A stretch of 64,000 nt of DNA. Origin: Ectobacillus sp. JY-23 (lineage in GTDB: Bacteria > Bacillota > Bacilli > Bacillales > Bacillaceae_G). The DNA is taken from the NCBI RefSeq assembly GCF_023022965.1, contig NZ_CP095462.1, positions 3,204,001-3,268,000 on the forward strand. Reading direction: 5' to 3'. Positions within the stretch are counted from its first letter, which is position 1. Every line of letters begins with the position of its first letter. The notes below the pieces were generated by a model, which was given only the letters and a program-made list of their open reading frames with translations, searched no databases and was not told the origin of the DNA. The position numbers were made by a program, and so were the translations under genes. Below, piece by piece: positions 46,255-55,390 of this stretch.

Positions 46255-46267
46255 TTAGGAGGTAAAT

Positions 46268-49200
46268 ATGAAGAAGAACGGAAAGTTAGTAACCACAATT
46301 GTCGCATCTTCAGTAATCTTGGCTTCAGTATCACCTGTTTATGCACAATCCCCCATATCTACAAAGGCTACTGCTACAACTTTGAAGAAATCCACAACAG
46401 GCAATGGAATAAAACGAGTAGAAAATCTAGTGGATGCACGTGCTACGAATAAAACAAAGTCATTATTTGCCTACCTTGATGATATTAGAGGAAAGCACGT
46501 TTTATTTGGTCATCAGCATGCTACAGATGAAGGATTTACTTTGACTGGTTCCAATGAAATAGAATCGGAAGTAAAAAATTCCGTAGGTGACTTCCCTGCG
46601 GTATTTGGTTGGGATACGTTAAGTTTAGAAGGGAAAGAAAAACCGGGCGTTGCCAATGATCTTGAGCAGAGTAGGATAAACTTGGCGAAATCTATGAAAG
46701 AAGCGCATGAACTTGGCGGGATCGTTTCATTAAGTACGCATTTTCCAAATTTTGTAACAGGGGGTAACTTTAACGATACAAGCGGTTCTGTCGTTGAACA
46801 TATTTTGCCTGGTGGAGATAAAAATGATGAGTTTAATGCGTTTCTTGACAATATCGCTATGTTTGCAAATAACTTGAAAGATGATAGAGGAGATCTCATT
46901 CCTGTCCTATTTCGTCCGTTTCATGAACAAAACGGGGGCTGGTTCTGGTGGGGAGCAAAAACAACAACCGTCAGTCAGTACGTGGAGATTTATCGATATA
47001 CAGTAGAGTATTTACGGGATAAAAAGGGTGTCCACAATTTCCTGTATGTCTTTTCACCAAATGGAACCTTTGGCGGTAGCGAAGAAAGTTATTTGATGAC
47101 ATATCCAGGAGATGAGTACGTTGATGTACTGGGAATGGATCAATATGATAACCAGTCCAATCCGGGTTCAACTCAGTTTCTGAACAACTTGGTCAGTGAC
47201 CTTGGCATGATTGCGAGGCTTGCCGATACAAAAGGAAAGATTGCAACGTTTTCAGAGTTTGGTTATAGTCCGCAGGGGATGAAAACTACAGGTAATGGTG
47301 ATTTAGAATGGTTTACCAAAGTTATGAATGCCATTAAGGCTGATCCCGACGCGAAACGTATTTCTTATATGCAAACATGGGCAAATTTTGGATTAAACGG
47401 CAACTTGTTCGTACCGTATAAAAATGCGCCAAACGGTCTTGGCGATCATGAACTTCTTGCTGATTTTATCAAGTATTACAACGATCCGTACACGTCGTTT
47501 TTGAATGAAGTGAGTGGTGTGTACAAATACAAGGTGAAAGCGGCCAAGGAACAGCCGTTTATGCACGTTGCTTCTCCGACGGCTGGTGCGACTGTGAACA
47601 CAAACACGACAAAGATTCGTGCTAGAGTTCTACATAATAAACCGACGAAAGTCGTGTACATTGTGGAGGGCACGGAAAAAGAAGTACCAATGAAGCTTGA
47701 TGCAGACGGCTATTACTCAGAAGATTGGTCTCCTGATGCCGTTTTTAACGGAAAGTCTGTACAAATCACCGTCAAATCTTATGGTAAGAATCACTCTGTG
47801 CAGGAACAAACCATAAAGGTGTTTGTCAAGGTTCCTGAAATTTTAACGAAGCAGTACACCTTTGATACAAATATCGAAGGAATCCAGAATAATGGCACGT
47901 ATCCGGATTCTATTCTTACTTCGTTTGAGCATGCTTCACTGAACGGAGATGGGAAGCTAAAGATTAATGTAATCGGCTTGAAAGCTACAGATACCTGGCA
48001 AGAGTTAAAGGTAGAGTTACCAAACATTACACAAAGCGTCGATTTGGAACATGTAAATAGAGTCAGGTTTGATTTGCTGATTCCAGCTTTCGCAAATAGT
48101 AACAACACGAATGCTAGCTTACGAGGAGTAGCGATGCTGCCGCCAGATTGGGATACGAAATACGGCATGACAACGACGGAAGTAAAACTGACCGACCTTG
48201 CTCCTGTCATAATCGACGGAATGAATTATCTCAAATATCAGGCTTCCATTAATTTAAATAACCCTGTCAAAACAGTTGAAGCGACTAGCCTTGCACTTTC
48301 AGTCGTAGGAAACGGCTTACAATTGGACGGAGCGATGTTTATGGACAATATCCAATTACTAAACACATTTACTGAGGCACCGAAAGATCCTGCTGTTGTA
48401 GACGATTTTGAATCTTATCAAGATGACGATGCTGCATTACGTACGAAATGGGTGCATGCTGGGGGAGATACGACAGCAGTGTCTTTAAATAGAGACCATG
48501 AAAGTGGCGGCTCTTACGCTTTAAAGTTCGATTATACACTCGCGGGCTCAGGCTATGCAGGTATTACCAAATCTCTTGGGGGAGTAGATTGGTCTAATTT
48601 CAATAAGTTGAAATTTTGGCTTGTGCCGGATGGGAAAAATCAGAAGATGGTTGTTCAAATCCGTGTTGACGGTGTTTCGTATGAAGCGTACCCATCTCTC
48701 GCTTCAACAGAAGCTGGGTGGGTAGAGCTTCATTTCAATGAGTTTACGGTCGCGCCGTGGGACAGTGCGAATATCGGAAAAACATTAAATAAAACAAATC
48801 TCAAAAATGTGCAAGACTTTGCTGTTTACGTTAATTCCGTAAACGGGGCTGCTTTGAGTAGTTCATTGTACCTAGATGATATAAAAGCAATTAACGATGG
48901 AACAGGCGGCGTTCCAAATGGTGGAACTGGACCGGGAAGCACACCAGAGAAAGCTGGCACACTGTACGATTTCGAGGGTGACGTGCAAGGGTGGAATGTG
49001 GAGCAAAATCAGGCTAATGCAACAATTCCAGTTGTCACTGCAGATGTTGCTGCCAAAGGTGTATATTCCCTTGCCTCAAGCTTTGATTTAACAAAGGCTG
49101 GAGGCTTTGAATTGGCGAAGGTGCAGGCAGCCGATTTGTCTGCTGTTGATACAGTGAGTGTAAAGGTCAAGTTGTCCGCGGGTCAAGCCAACGCACGTCT

Positions 49201-49408
49201 TTACGTAAAAGTAGGTGTAAACTGGAGCTGGTACGACAGCGGAACGGTTTCCATTGACTCCACCGGTTTTAAAACGCTGACACTTCCATTGAGCGCTGGA
49301 TGGGGATTAGAGGCTGTAAAAGCAATTGGTGTAAAAATTGAACCAACGGGTGGAACAGGTACTGCGAATGTCTATGTTGATGATGTTGCATTATCAGTCA
49401 CTAAGTAG
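46268..49408 (+). CDS. Modular secreted GH26 beta-mannanase
   Basis: A 1046-residue exported glycanase. Signal peptide ends near VYAQS. The GH26 catalytic domain (about 50-445) has the acid/base Glu220 in RPFHEQNGGWFWWG and the nucleophile Glu330 in ATFSEFG. Then comes an Ig-like linker (about 455-530), a CBM27-like mannan-binding module (YTFDTNIEGIQNNGTY, about 535-720), a CBM11-like module (VDDFESYQDDDAALRTKW, about 725-885), and a C-terminal galactose-binding-like domain (LYDFEGDVQGWNVEQ, about 900-1046). RBS TAGGAGG precedes ATG 46268. Confidence 0.93.
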   Translation: MKKNGKLVTTIVASSVILASVSPVYAQSPISTKATATTLKKSTTGNGIKRVENLVDARATNKTKSLFAYLDDIRGKHVLFGHQHATDEGFTLTGSNEIESEVKNSVGDFPAVFGWDTLSLEGKEKPGVANDLEQSRINLAKSMKEAHELGGIVSLSTHFPNFVTGGNFNDTSGSVVEHILPGGDKNDEFNAFLDNIAMFANNLKDDRGDLIPVLFRPFHEQNGGWFWWGAKTTTVSQYVEIYRYTVEYLRDKKGVHNFLYVFSPNGTFGGSEESYLMTYPGDEYVDVLGMDQYDNQSNPGSTQFLNNLVSDLGMIARLADTKGKIATFSEFGYSPQGMKTTGNGDLEWFTKVMNAIKADPDAKRISYMQTWANFGLNGNLFVPYKNAPNGLGDHELLADFIKYYNDPYTSFLNEVSGVYKYKVKAAKEQPFMHVASPTAGATVNTNTTKIRARVLHNKPTKVVYIVEGTEKEVPMKLDADGYYSEDWSPDAVFNGKSVQITVKSYGKNHSVQEQTIKVFVKVPEILTKQYTFDTNIEGIQNNGTYPDSILTSFEHASLNGDGKLKINVIGLKATDTWQELKVELPNITQSVDLEHVNRVRFDLLIPAFANSNNTNASLRGVAMLPPDWDTKYGMTTTEVKLTDLAPVIIDGMNYLKYQASINLNNPVKTVEATSLALSVVGNGLQLDGAMFMDNIQLLNTFTEAPKDPAVVDDFESYQDDDAALRTKWVHAGGDTTAVSLNRDHESGGSYALKFDYTLAGSGYAGITKSLGGVDWSNFNKLKFWLVPDGKNQKMVVQIRVDGVSYEAYPSLASTEAGWVELHFNEFTVAPWDSANIGKTLNKTNLKNVQDFAVYVNSVNGAALSSSLYLDDIKAINDGTGGVPNGGTGPGSTPEKAGTLYDFEGDVQGWNVEQNQANATIPVVTADVAAKGVYSLASSFDLTKAGGFELAKVQAADLSAVDTVSVKVKLSAGQANARLYVKVGVNWSWYDSGTVSIDSTGFKTLTLPLSAGWGLEAVKAIGVKIEPTGGTGTANVYVDDVALSVTK

Positions 49409-49491
49409 AGAGTCTTTCATTATAGAACGAGAAAGCCCTACCTTGGTTTGGAAAAATTCATTAAAATAAGCAACTATGAGCACAGGATGCT

Positions 49492-49528
49492 AAAAGAGAG
49501 AGGTTCGACGTTTGAATCTCTCTTTTTC
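49492..49528 (+). terminator. Terminator between the two mannanase genes
   Basis: AAAAGAGAGAGGTTC and GAATCTCTCTTTTT form a stem followed by a T run, so the two GH26 genes are probably separate transcripts with some read-through. Confidence 0.75.
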
Positions 49529-49626
49529 AGATATGTAAATAGCTAAACATGATGTATGTTAAAGCATCTTTAGATGTGAAAGAAGGTAGTAAAATGCTTT
49601 AAAATTTGATTAGAGGGAGAAAGCTC

Positions 49627-51159
49627 ATGAACAAATCAATCTTTAGCATATTAGTGGTTATCCTGCTGTTTTCTATTATACCTTCCGTATCTGCTCATAC
49701 TGTTTCACCGGTGAATTCTAATTCAACGCAAACTACAAAAGATATATACAATTGGTTAAGCCATTTACCAAATCGATCAAACAACCGTATTCTTTCCGGT
49801 GCATTTGGTGGTTATAGCAATGTAACATTTTCAATGTCTGAAGCAAATAACATAAAGAACGCAACTAATGTCCTTCCCGGAATGTATGCCTGTGATTACG
49901 CTAGAGGATGGGATACAGCGACAAATATAACGGATTTAATTGATTACAGCTGTAATGCAGATTTAAAGGCATACTGGAACAATGGAGGGATGATTCAAAT
50001 TAGTTTACATCTACCGAACCCAGTAAATACAAATGGTGGGGGACTCAAAACAGCTATTACGAACGCCCAATATGCAGACATTATCAATGATTCAACTGCT
50101 TCTGGCCAACGCTGGAATGCGCTATTGTCCAAAGTAGCAGATGGGCTACAAGATTTAGAAAACAGCGGCGTGACTGTTTTGTTCCGACCTCTTCATGAAA
50201 TGAATGGGGAATGGTTCTGGTGGGGAGCATCTTCATATGATAGTAATGATAATAGCAGGTTCAATAACTACATCAATTTATATCGTGATATGTACAATTA
50301 CTTCACAAATGTAAGAAAGTTAGATAACCTATTGTGGGTTTATTCAGCTGATGCCAATCGTAACTATAAGACAGCTTACTATCCAGGCGATCGCTACGTG
50401 GATATAGTAGGTTTAGATGCTTATGTAGATAACCCTAATCTAATTAATGGTTACAATGAAATGCTTACATTGGGTAAGCCATTTGCTTTTGCAGAAGTTG
50501 GACCGCAAACAACAGGAGTGGGCTTCAATTATACAGATTTTATAAATGCTATTAAATCTAAGTATCAAGAGTCCATCTACTTTCTTGCTTGGAATGATGC
50601 ATGGAGCCCATTGAACAATCAAGGTATAGGTAATTTGTATAATGATTTGTGGACGACAAATCAAAATGAAATATGGAATGGAAGCAGTCTTTCTTCAATT
50701 ACAGATGCCCCAACTTTATTCGATTTTGAAACGAGTGTGCAGGGTTGGACTGGTGCAAATATATCAGGGGGACCTTGGGCAGTATCTGATTGGTCTGTAA
50801 ACGGAAGCAAATCTCTTAAAGCAGACGTAATATTAACTAATGTATCTTCTTATGCCCTGAAGAACACTACGGGATTAAATTTATCAGCAAAAACAACTCT
50901 TAGAGCTAGGGTTAAGCATGCTTCATGGGGGAATGTTGGAAATGGCATGACGGCAAAGCTCTATATCAAAACAGGTTCAACTTGGACTTGGTATGATGGT
51001 GGCAGTGTAGGGATAAACGCAATAACACCAACTACACTTGCTTTAAATTTGAATGGAGTTACAAATATTCATGATATTAGGGAAATAGGAATTGAATTTT
51101 ATACTTTTCAAGGAAGTGCTGATTCAGCAGTGTTTGTTGATTATATTACAAGTAATTAA
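49627..51159 (+). CDS. Second secreted GH26 beta-mannanase
   Basis: A 510-residue exported glycanase. Signal peptide ends near SVSAH. The GH26 domain (about 30-345) has acid/base Glu191 in RPLHEMNGEWFWWG and nucleophile Glu290 in FAEVGPQ. A C-terminal domain of about 150 residues (LFDFETSVQGWTGAN) is homologous to the C-terminal domain of the neighbouring mannanase. The start is ATG 49627 with GAGGGAGAAAGCTC before it. The in-frame TTG 21 bases earlier lacks a site. It is half the size of its neighbour and diverged, so it is not a recent duplicate. Confidence 0.92.
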   Translation: MNKSIFSILVVILLFSIIPSVSAHTVSPVNSNSTQTTKDIYNWLSHLPNRSNNRILSGAFGGYSNVTFSMSEANNIKNATNVLPGMYACDYARGWDTATNITDLIDYSCNADLKAYWNNGGMIQISLHLPNPVNTNGGGLKTAITNAQYADIINDSTASGQRWNALLSKVADGLQDLENSGVTVLFRPLHEMNGEWFWWGASSYDSNDNSRFNNYINLYRDMYNYFTNVRKLDNLLWVYSADANRNYKTAYYPGDRYVDIVGLDAYVDNPNLINGYNEMLTLGKPFAFAEVGPQTTGVGFNYTDFINAIKSKYQESIYFLAWNDAWSPLNNQGIGNLYNDLWTTNQNEIWNGSSLSSITDAPTLFDFETSVQGWTGANISGGPWAVSDWSVNGSKSLKADVILTNVSSYALKNTTGLNLSAKTTLRARVKHASWGNVGNGMTAKLYIKTGSTWTWYDGGSVGINAITPTTLALNLNGVTNIHDIREIGIEFYTFQGSADSAVFVDYITSN

Positions 51160-51220
51160 ACGAAGATATTCATCCAGAGATTTTCACAATAAGTAAGAAA
51201 ATTTAGATTACACAAAATGA

Positions 51221-51249
51221 TTGACGTTAGCATCAAAACTCATTATGAT
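51221..51249 (+). promoter_or_regulatory. Sigma-A promoter of the Mn riboswitch operon
   Basis: TTGACG (51221-51226) and TATGAT (51244-51249) are separated by 17 bases, about 24 bases before the aptamer. Confidence 0.75.
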
Positions 51250-51272
51250 AGTAACATATGAATTGAATACCC

Positions 51273-51369
51273 TTAAAGGGGAGTAGCTTTAACAGCAAAG
51301 TCGTCATTTCAGAGATGCGTCATCTCTCGGCTTTGTTGGCGACCTTCGAGTTGTTAGCGAGACCTTTAC
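51273..51369 (+). promoter_or_regulatory. yybP-ykoY (manganese) riboswitch
   Basis: TTAAAGGGGAGTAGCTTTAA starts the aptamer. It is followed by GGCTTTGTTGGCGACCTTCG and closed by AGCGAGACCTTTA, which pairs with the 5' end. This is the classic yybP-ykoY outline, with a variable hairpin CAGAGATG/CATCTCTC inside. The downstream genes for a DUF1232, DedA and TerC protein fit, since TerC-type proteins (B. subtilis YkoY/YceF) export manganese and are under this riboswitch in B. subtilis. Confidence 0.93.
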
Positions 51370-51435
51370 CATCTGATAAGGCGGTAAAGGTCTGTATATT
51401 TTAGGACCTGTGCCCGTTGCCAGGTCCTTTTTGTT
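51360..51435 (+). terminator. Mn riboswitch expression platform
   Basis: AGACCTTTACC and GGTAAAGGTCT can pair at 51360-51391, and AGGACCTG/CAGGTCCT at 51403-51429 plus TTTTT is the terminator. AGGTC at 51387 can also pair with GACCT at 51405, an alternative antiterminator. The pairs exclude each other. Confidence 0.75.
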
Positions 51436-51463
51436 ATTTTCTTGTTTGTCAGGGGGAACGATA

Positions 51464-51736
51464 ATGAGAAAGCTATGGAAAAGGTTTCGCTTTATTTTCA
51501 ACATTCGCAAATTTATTCCGTTTTTAAAGGATTTTTTTGTATCCAAGGAAGTTCCAACGTCAAAAAAGCTAATTTCTGTCGGGTTGCTTGGTTTGTATAT
51601 GGTGTTGCCACTGGATTTAATTCCTGATTTTCTTGTGTTTTTCGGCATTCTCGACGATGTGACGGTGTTTATGTTTGTGCTGCAATATATTGTTAAGATG
51701 GCGCCACCGTCGATGCGTGAGAGATACGATATGTAA
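51464..51736 (+). CDS. DUF1232 (YkvA-like) small membrane protein
   Basis: A 90-residue protein with a basic N-terminus and one or two hydrophobic segments, containing the DUF1232 signature YMVLPLDLIPDF followed by FGILDDVTVF. The start is ATG 51464 after AGGGGG. An in-frame extension upstream lies in the riboswitch. The family is of unknown function, and here the gene is first under the Mn riboswitch. Confidence 0.82.
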   Translation: MRKLWKRFRFIFNIRKFIPFLKDFFVSKEVPTSKKLISVGLLGLYMVLPLDLIPDFLVFFGILDDVTVFMFVLQYIVKMAPPSMRERYDM

Positions 51737-51749
51737 TTGAGGTGAGGTA

Positions 51750-52352
51750 GTGGAACAATTAATATTGTCTTTTATTGAATTTTTAAAACAGTTTTCCTAT
51801 GCGGGTGTAGTCCTTGCATTGACATTTGAATTTGTGCCAGCTGAGCTTGTGTTGCCACTTGTGGGTTATTGGGTCTATCAAGGTGATATGAACTTTATTG
51901 GCGCTATTATTGCCGGTACGATTGGTGGAACTACCGGGCCACTTACGCTGTACGCACTTGGTTATTATGGTGGTCGTCCACTCATAAAAAAATACGGCAA
52001 GTACTTTTTCATTAAAGAAAAAGAAATGGAAAAAGCAGAAGCCTTCTTTGAAAAGCATGGCCCGGCGGTCGCGTTCTTGGGTCGATTCGTACCAGGTATT
52101 CGTACATTGATATCGATTCCTTGCGGTGTTGCTAAAATGAATATATGGCAGTTTTCCATTTATACATTTTTAGCTATGTTGCCTGTTACAGCATTGTATA
52201 TTTATTTAGGTATGAAGCTTGGGGAACATTGGAAAATGGCAGGGGAAGTAGCAAAAGAGTACTTATTACCAGTTGGTATTATTATTATCGGTATCGTACT
52301 TATTATGTCAGTACGTCGGTATATTAAGGCAAAAAAAGCTCAGGAATTTTAA
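51750..52352 (+). CDS. DedA family membrane protein
   Basis: A 200-residue polytopic membrane protein of the DedA/SNARE-associated family, linked to lipid (undecaprenyl phosphate or other) flipping. FEFVPAELVLPLVGYWVYQG, GGTTGPLTLYALGYYGGRPL, FLGRFVPGIRTLISIPCGVAKM are the conserved DedA segments, including the Glu and the GRFVPGxRT motif. The start is GTG 51750 after GAGGTGAGG. It is likely co-transcribed with the YkvA-like and TerC genes. Confidence 0.9.
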   Translation: MEQLILSFIEFLKQFSYAGVVLALTFEFVPAELVLPLVGYWVYQGDMNFIGAIIAGTIGGTTGPLTLYALGYYGGRPLIKKYGKYFFIKEKEMEKAEAFFEKHGPAVAFLGRFVPGIRTLISIPCGVAKMNIWQFSIYTFLAMLPVTALYIYLGMKLGEHWKMAGEVAKEYLLPVGIIIIGIVLIMSVRRYIKAKKAQEF

Positions 52353-52442
52353 CATATTCCTTTTAGATATAACATTTGGAAAAAAAGAACGGCGATAATC
52401 TAAAGCCGATTCGCAAAAATTATGTACAAGGGGGGATTACAC

Positions 52443-53144
52443 ATGGAGCTGTTTTCTGCAGAGTTTTTTACAGCATTGCTGTCCATTATTATCATTGATT
52501 TAGTTTTAGCGGGAGATAATGCCATTGTAATCGGTCTTGCGGCAAGAAACCTACCAAAAGACCAACAAAAGAAAGTAATTATTTGGGGTACTGTCGGTGC
52601 AATTGTAATCCGGGCAGTTGCTACGTTAGCAGTCGTATGGTTATTGAAAATTCCAGGCTTATTGCTTGTCGGTGGTATCTTACTTGTTTGGATTGCGTAT
52701 AAATTGCTTGTCGATGAAAAGGAACACAATGTACAATCTGGTGGTAGCATGTGGGCTGCCATTCGCACCATCATTATTGCGGATGCTTTAATGGGTCTCG
52801 ATAACGTACTAGCGGTTGCTGGTGCTGCACACGGTAGCTTCTTGTTAGTCGTACTTGGCTTGCTTATCTCTATCCCAATTGTTGTATGGGGTAGTACGAT
52901 TATCTTGAAATTCGTTGATCGATACCCAATTATCATTACGTTTGGTGCTGCTGTGCTGGCATGGACAGCTACTAAAATGATTGTAAAAGAGCCATTTGTA
53001 GCACCATACTTTGCAAATCCGGTTGTAAAATATGGATTTGAAATTATCATTGTTGCTGCAGTAGTGATTCTGGGAACAATGAAAAAGAAAAAACAAGCAG
53101 CTCATCATGAAGAACAACCAATTCAGAAACAACATTCTAGTTAA
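52443..53144 (+). CDS. TerC family protein, probable manganese exporter
   Basis: A 233-residue protein with seven or so membrane helices. The TerC fold has two acidic membrane motifs: DLVLAGDNAIVIGLA at about residues 20-34 and IIADALMGLDNVLAVAG at about 115-131. Both contain Asp-Asn pairs probably involved in metal passage. B. subtilis relatives YkoY and YceF are manganese exporters under the same type of riboswitch, which matches the leader here. ATG 52443 follows AAGGGGGG. Confidence 0.9.
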   Translation: MELFSAEFFTALLSIIIIDLVLAGDNAIVIGLAARNLPKDQQKKVIIWGTVGAIVIRAVATLAVVWLLKIPGLLLVGGILLVWIAYKLLVDEKEHNVQSGGSMWAAIRTIIIADALMGLDNVLAVAGAAHGSFLLVVLGLLISIPIVVWGSTIILKFVDRYPIIITFGAAVLAWTATKMIVKEPFVAPYFANPVVKYGFEIIIVAAVVILGTMKKKKQAAHHEEQPIQKQHSS

Positions 53145-53172
53145 AAAGCCGCGTTTGCGGCTTTTTCTTATA
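53145..53172 (+). terminator. Terminator of the TerC gene
   Basis: AAAAAGCCGC and GCGGCTTTTT form a stem with a T run directly after the stop. Confidence 0.85.
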
Positions 53173-53481
53173 CGTATCAAGTTGAAACTACACTATCTGT
53201 AAGCTGTGTCTTTTTTAACAGTAAAGTTTAAGGGGCTTTCACAAGCATATAAACCGCAAGGAAAGTAAAGGTATTATTAGGTATATACAGTCTTGGCTGG
53301 CACAGGAGCTTGTTAAACAATGTCTACACCCAAGCATCGTTCGTTTTGCTCTCCTGCCGAAAAAGAACATCATTTTATACTTGTACTTATATAGTTTTTG
53401 TTCGTTTCTCATATAAAACAGATTTGTATGTAATACATTATGTAGTACAATGCAAGGAGAGGATATATAAGGAGGATTAAT
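53173..53481. other. Intergenic region before murR
   Basis: About 310 bases. Near the 3' end TTGTATG and TACAAT (about 53422-53452) may be a promoter for murR. No other feature was recognised. Confidence 0.35.
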
Positions 53482-54339
53482 TTGAAACATTTAACAATTC
53501 TATCTAAGATTGAAAATTATATGGATCGTTTTTCACCAGCTGAAAAAAAGATAGCCGTTTACATATTGGAAAATGCAGAAATTGTACCAAACTTAACAAC
53601 AAAAGACATCTCAGCAAATACGGGATCGAGTGAAGCTAGTGTAGTTCGTTTTTGTAAAACCATTGGTATTGGAAGTTTTAAGTCCTTTAAGTTGGCATTG
53701 GTTCGAGATTTAACGGTAGCTGAATTCAATATTAACGACTTTTCGATCACAGAAACAAAGGACGAGCCATTTGAGTTATTTAATAAGGTAACCTATGTCA
53801 ATAAAGCAGCCGTTGAAGCAACTTTAACGACAGTGGATAAAAAAGAGTTGGATAAAGCTGTATCTGCCATGTTACAAGCAGAAAAGTTATTGTTTTATGC
53901 AGTCGGCGGTTCATCCGTTTCAGCAATAGATGCGTCCTATAAATTCACCAAGCTGGGTTATACCTCTTTAACTTCCTTAGATTTTCACACTATGCTACCA
54001 TTAGCTGCCAACTTAAATCCGGGTGATGTATTAGTTGTGATTTCTACTTCGGGTAGAACAAAAGATATACTAGAAGTGACCAGATTTGCAAAGAAAAGAG
54101 GCGCAACGGTTCTTGCTATTACTAAACTAGATCCATCTTCTCCGTTATATAAAGAAGCGGATATTAAATTGTGCACACCTGATGTTGAACAAGATCATCG
54201 CATTGGGAGTATTGCTTCCCGCATGACGCAACTTAATATTATCGATACGCTATACCTGGCAATGTTTCATCGTATTGGCAAAAATGTGCTGGATAAATTT
54301 GTGGAGACAAGAGAAGAGGTCGTGCGATTGCGTAGATAA
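53482..54339 (+). CDS. murR: MurR/RpiR family transcriptional regulator
   Basis: A 285-residue repressor with an N-terminal HTH_6 domain (SPAEKKIAVYILENAEIVPNLTTKDI, NTGSSEASVVRFCKTIG) and a C-terminal SIS domain binding a sugar phosphate (LLFYAVGGSSVSAIDASYKF, DVLVVISTSGRTKDILEV). TTG 53482 follows AAGGAGG. The neighbours murQ-murP make MurNAc 6-phosphate the likely effector. Confidence 0.9.
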   Translation: MKHLTILSKIENYMDRFSPAEKKIAVYILENAEIVPNLTTKDISANTGSSEASVVRFCKTIGIGSFKSFKLALVRDLTVAEFNINDFSITETKDEPFELFNKVTYVNKAAVEATLTTVDKKELDKAVSAMLQAEKLLFYAVGGSSVSAIDASYKFTKLGYTSLTSLDFHTMLPLAANLNPGDVLVVISTSGRTKDILEVTRFAKKRGATVLAITKLDPSSPLYKEADIKLCTPDVEQDHRIGSIASRMTQLNIIDTLYLAMFHRIGKNVLDKFVETREEVVRLRR

Positions 54340-54342
54340 AAA

Positions 54343-54366
54343 GATGGGCTATCCCATCTTTTTTGT
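54343..54366 (+). terminator. Terminator of murR
   Basis: AAAGATGGG and CCCATCTTTTTT form a stem followed by a T run. Confidence 0.85.
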
Positions 54367-54420
54367 TTGTGAACATTAGATGAACTATTTATGAAAGCGC
54401 ATTATTTTTTCAGAAAAGCA

Positions 54421-54471
54421 TTGACATTAAATTTCATTATAGTACAATCTATTCATGAAATAAAATTTCAT
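54421..54471 (+). promoter_or_regulatory. murQ: Promoter and MurR-type operator of murQ
   Basis: TTGACA (54421-54426) and TACAAT (54443-54448) are 16 bases apart. A perfect palindrome, ATGAAATAAAATTTCAT (54455-54471), lies just downstream of the -10 region, and a further ATTTCAT half-site (54431-54437) sits in the spacer. The most probable ligand is MurR, inferred from position. Confidence 0.75.
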
Positions 54472-54486
54472 TGAAGAGGTGAGCTT

Positions 54487-55371
54487 ATGTTAGAACATTT
54501 ATCCACTGAGCGCAGAAACGAAAAGACTGCGCATTTAGATCAAATGACAACACTCGAAATTTTAAATACAATGAATGCTGAGGATCAAACAGTACCTGTA
54601 TCGGTTGCGAATGAAATAGGTCATATTGCCAAAATTATAGAAAATGTAATCGCTTCCTTTAAAAAGGGTGGCCGACTTATTTATATCGGCGCTGGTACAA
54701 GCGGACGTTTAGGAATTTTGGATGCAGTAGAATGTCCGCCAACATTCGGTACGGATAAGGAAATGGTGCAAGGCCTTATTGCTGGTGGTCTAGAAGCATT
54801 TACTGTTGCTGTTGAGGGTGCTGAAGATAGCAAAGAATTTGCTGTAGAAGACCTAAAAGCAATTTCTTTAAATGAAAACGATACAGTAATTGGAATTGCG
54901 GCGAGTGGACGCACACCTTATGTTATCGGCGGGTTAGAATATGCCAAATCTGTTGGTGCAAGCACAGGAAGTATTGCGTGTAACAAGAACGCTGAAATCA
55001 GCAAGTATGCAGATGTAAATATTGAGGTTGAAACAGGGGCTGAAATCCTAACAGGATCTACTCGCTTAAAGGCTGGTACAGCGCAAAAGCTTGTTTTGAA
55101 TATGATTTCAACTGCATCTATGATTGGAATTGGGAAGGTGTACAAAAACTTGATGGTTGATGTCCAGTCGACAAACATTAAGCTTGTTGAGCGTTCGAAG
55201 CGAATTATTATGGAAGCAACAGGAGCAGACTATGAAACTGCACAGACGCATTACGAGCAAGCAGAACGTAATGTTAAAGCGGCAATTGTTATGATTTTAT
55301 TACAATGTACGTATGAAGAAGCGCTCTTAAAGTTAAAAGATGCAGACGGTTTCGTTCGAAAAACCTTTTAG
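54487..55371 (+). CDS. murQ: N-acetylmuramic acid 6-phosphate etherase MurQ
   Basis: A 294-residue cytosolic lyase that cleaves the lactyl ether of MurNAc 6-phosphate to GlcNAc 6-phosphate and lactate. It has the SIS-domain sugar phosphate site (IYIGAGTSGRLGILDAVECPPTFG), FAVEDLKAISLNENDTVIGIAASGRTPYV and the C-terminal GADYETAQTHYEQAERNVKAAIVM. Length is standard. ATG 54487 follows GAAGAGGTGAG. Confidence 0.95.
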   Translation: MLEHLSTERRNEKTAHLDQMTTLEILNTMNAEDQTVPVSVANEIGHIAKIIENVIASFKKGGRLIYIGAGTSGRLGILDAVECPPTFGTDKEMVQGLIAGGLEAFTVAVEGAEDSKEFAVEDLKAISLNENDTVIGIAASGRTPYVIGGLEYAKSVGASTGSIACNKNAEISKYADVNIEVETGAEILTGSTRLKAGTAQKLVLNMISTASMIGIGKVYKNLMVDVQSTNIKLVERSKRIIMEATGADYETAQTHYEQAERNVKAAIVMILLQCTYEEALLKLKDADGFVRKTF

Positions 55372-55390
55372 ATAGAAAAGAGGGAGAACT

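Larger units (their letters stand above)
45741..46267. other. Intergenic region before the first mannanase
   Basis: About 530 bases with no gene. It holds a terminator at 46036-46072 and a cre-like site at 46240-46254. No further motif was recognised. Confidence 0.5.
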
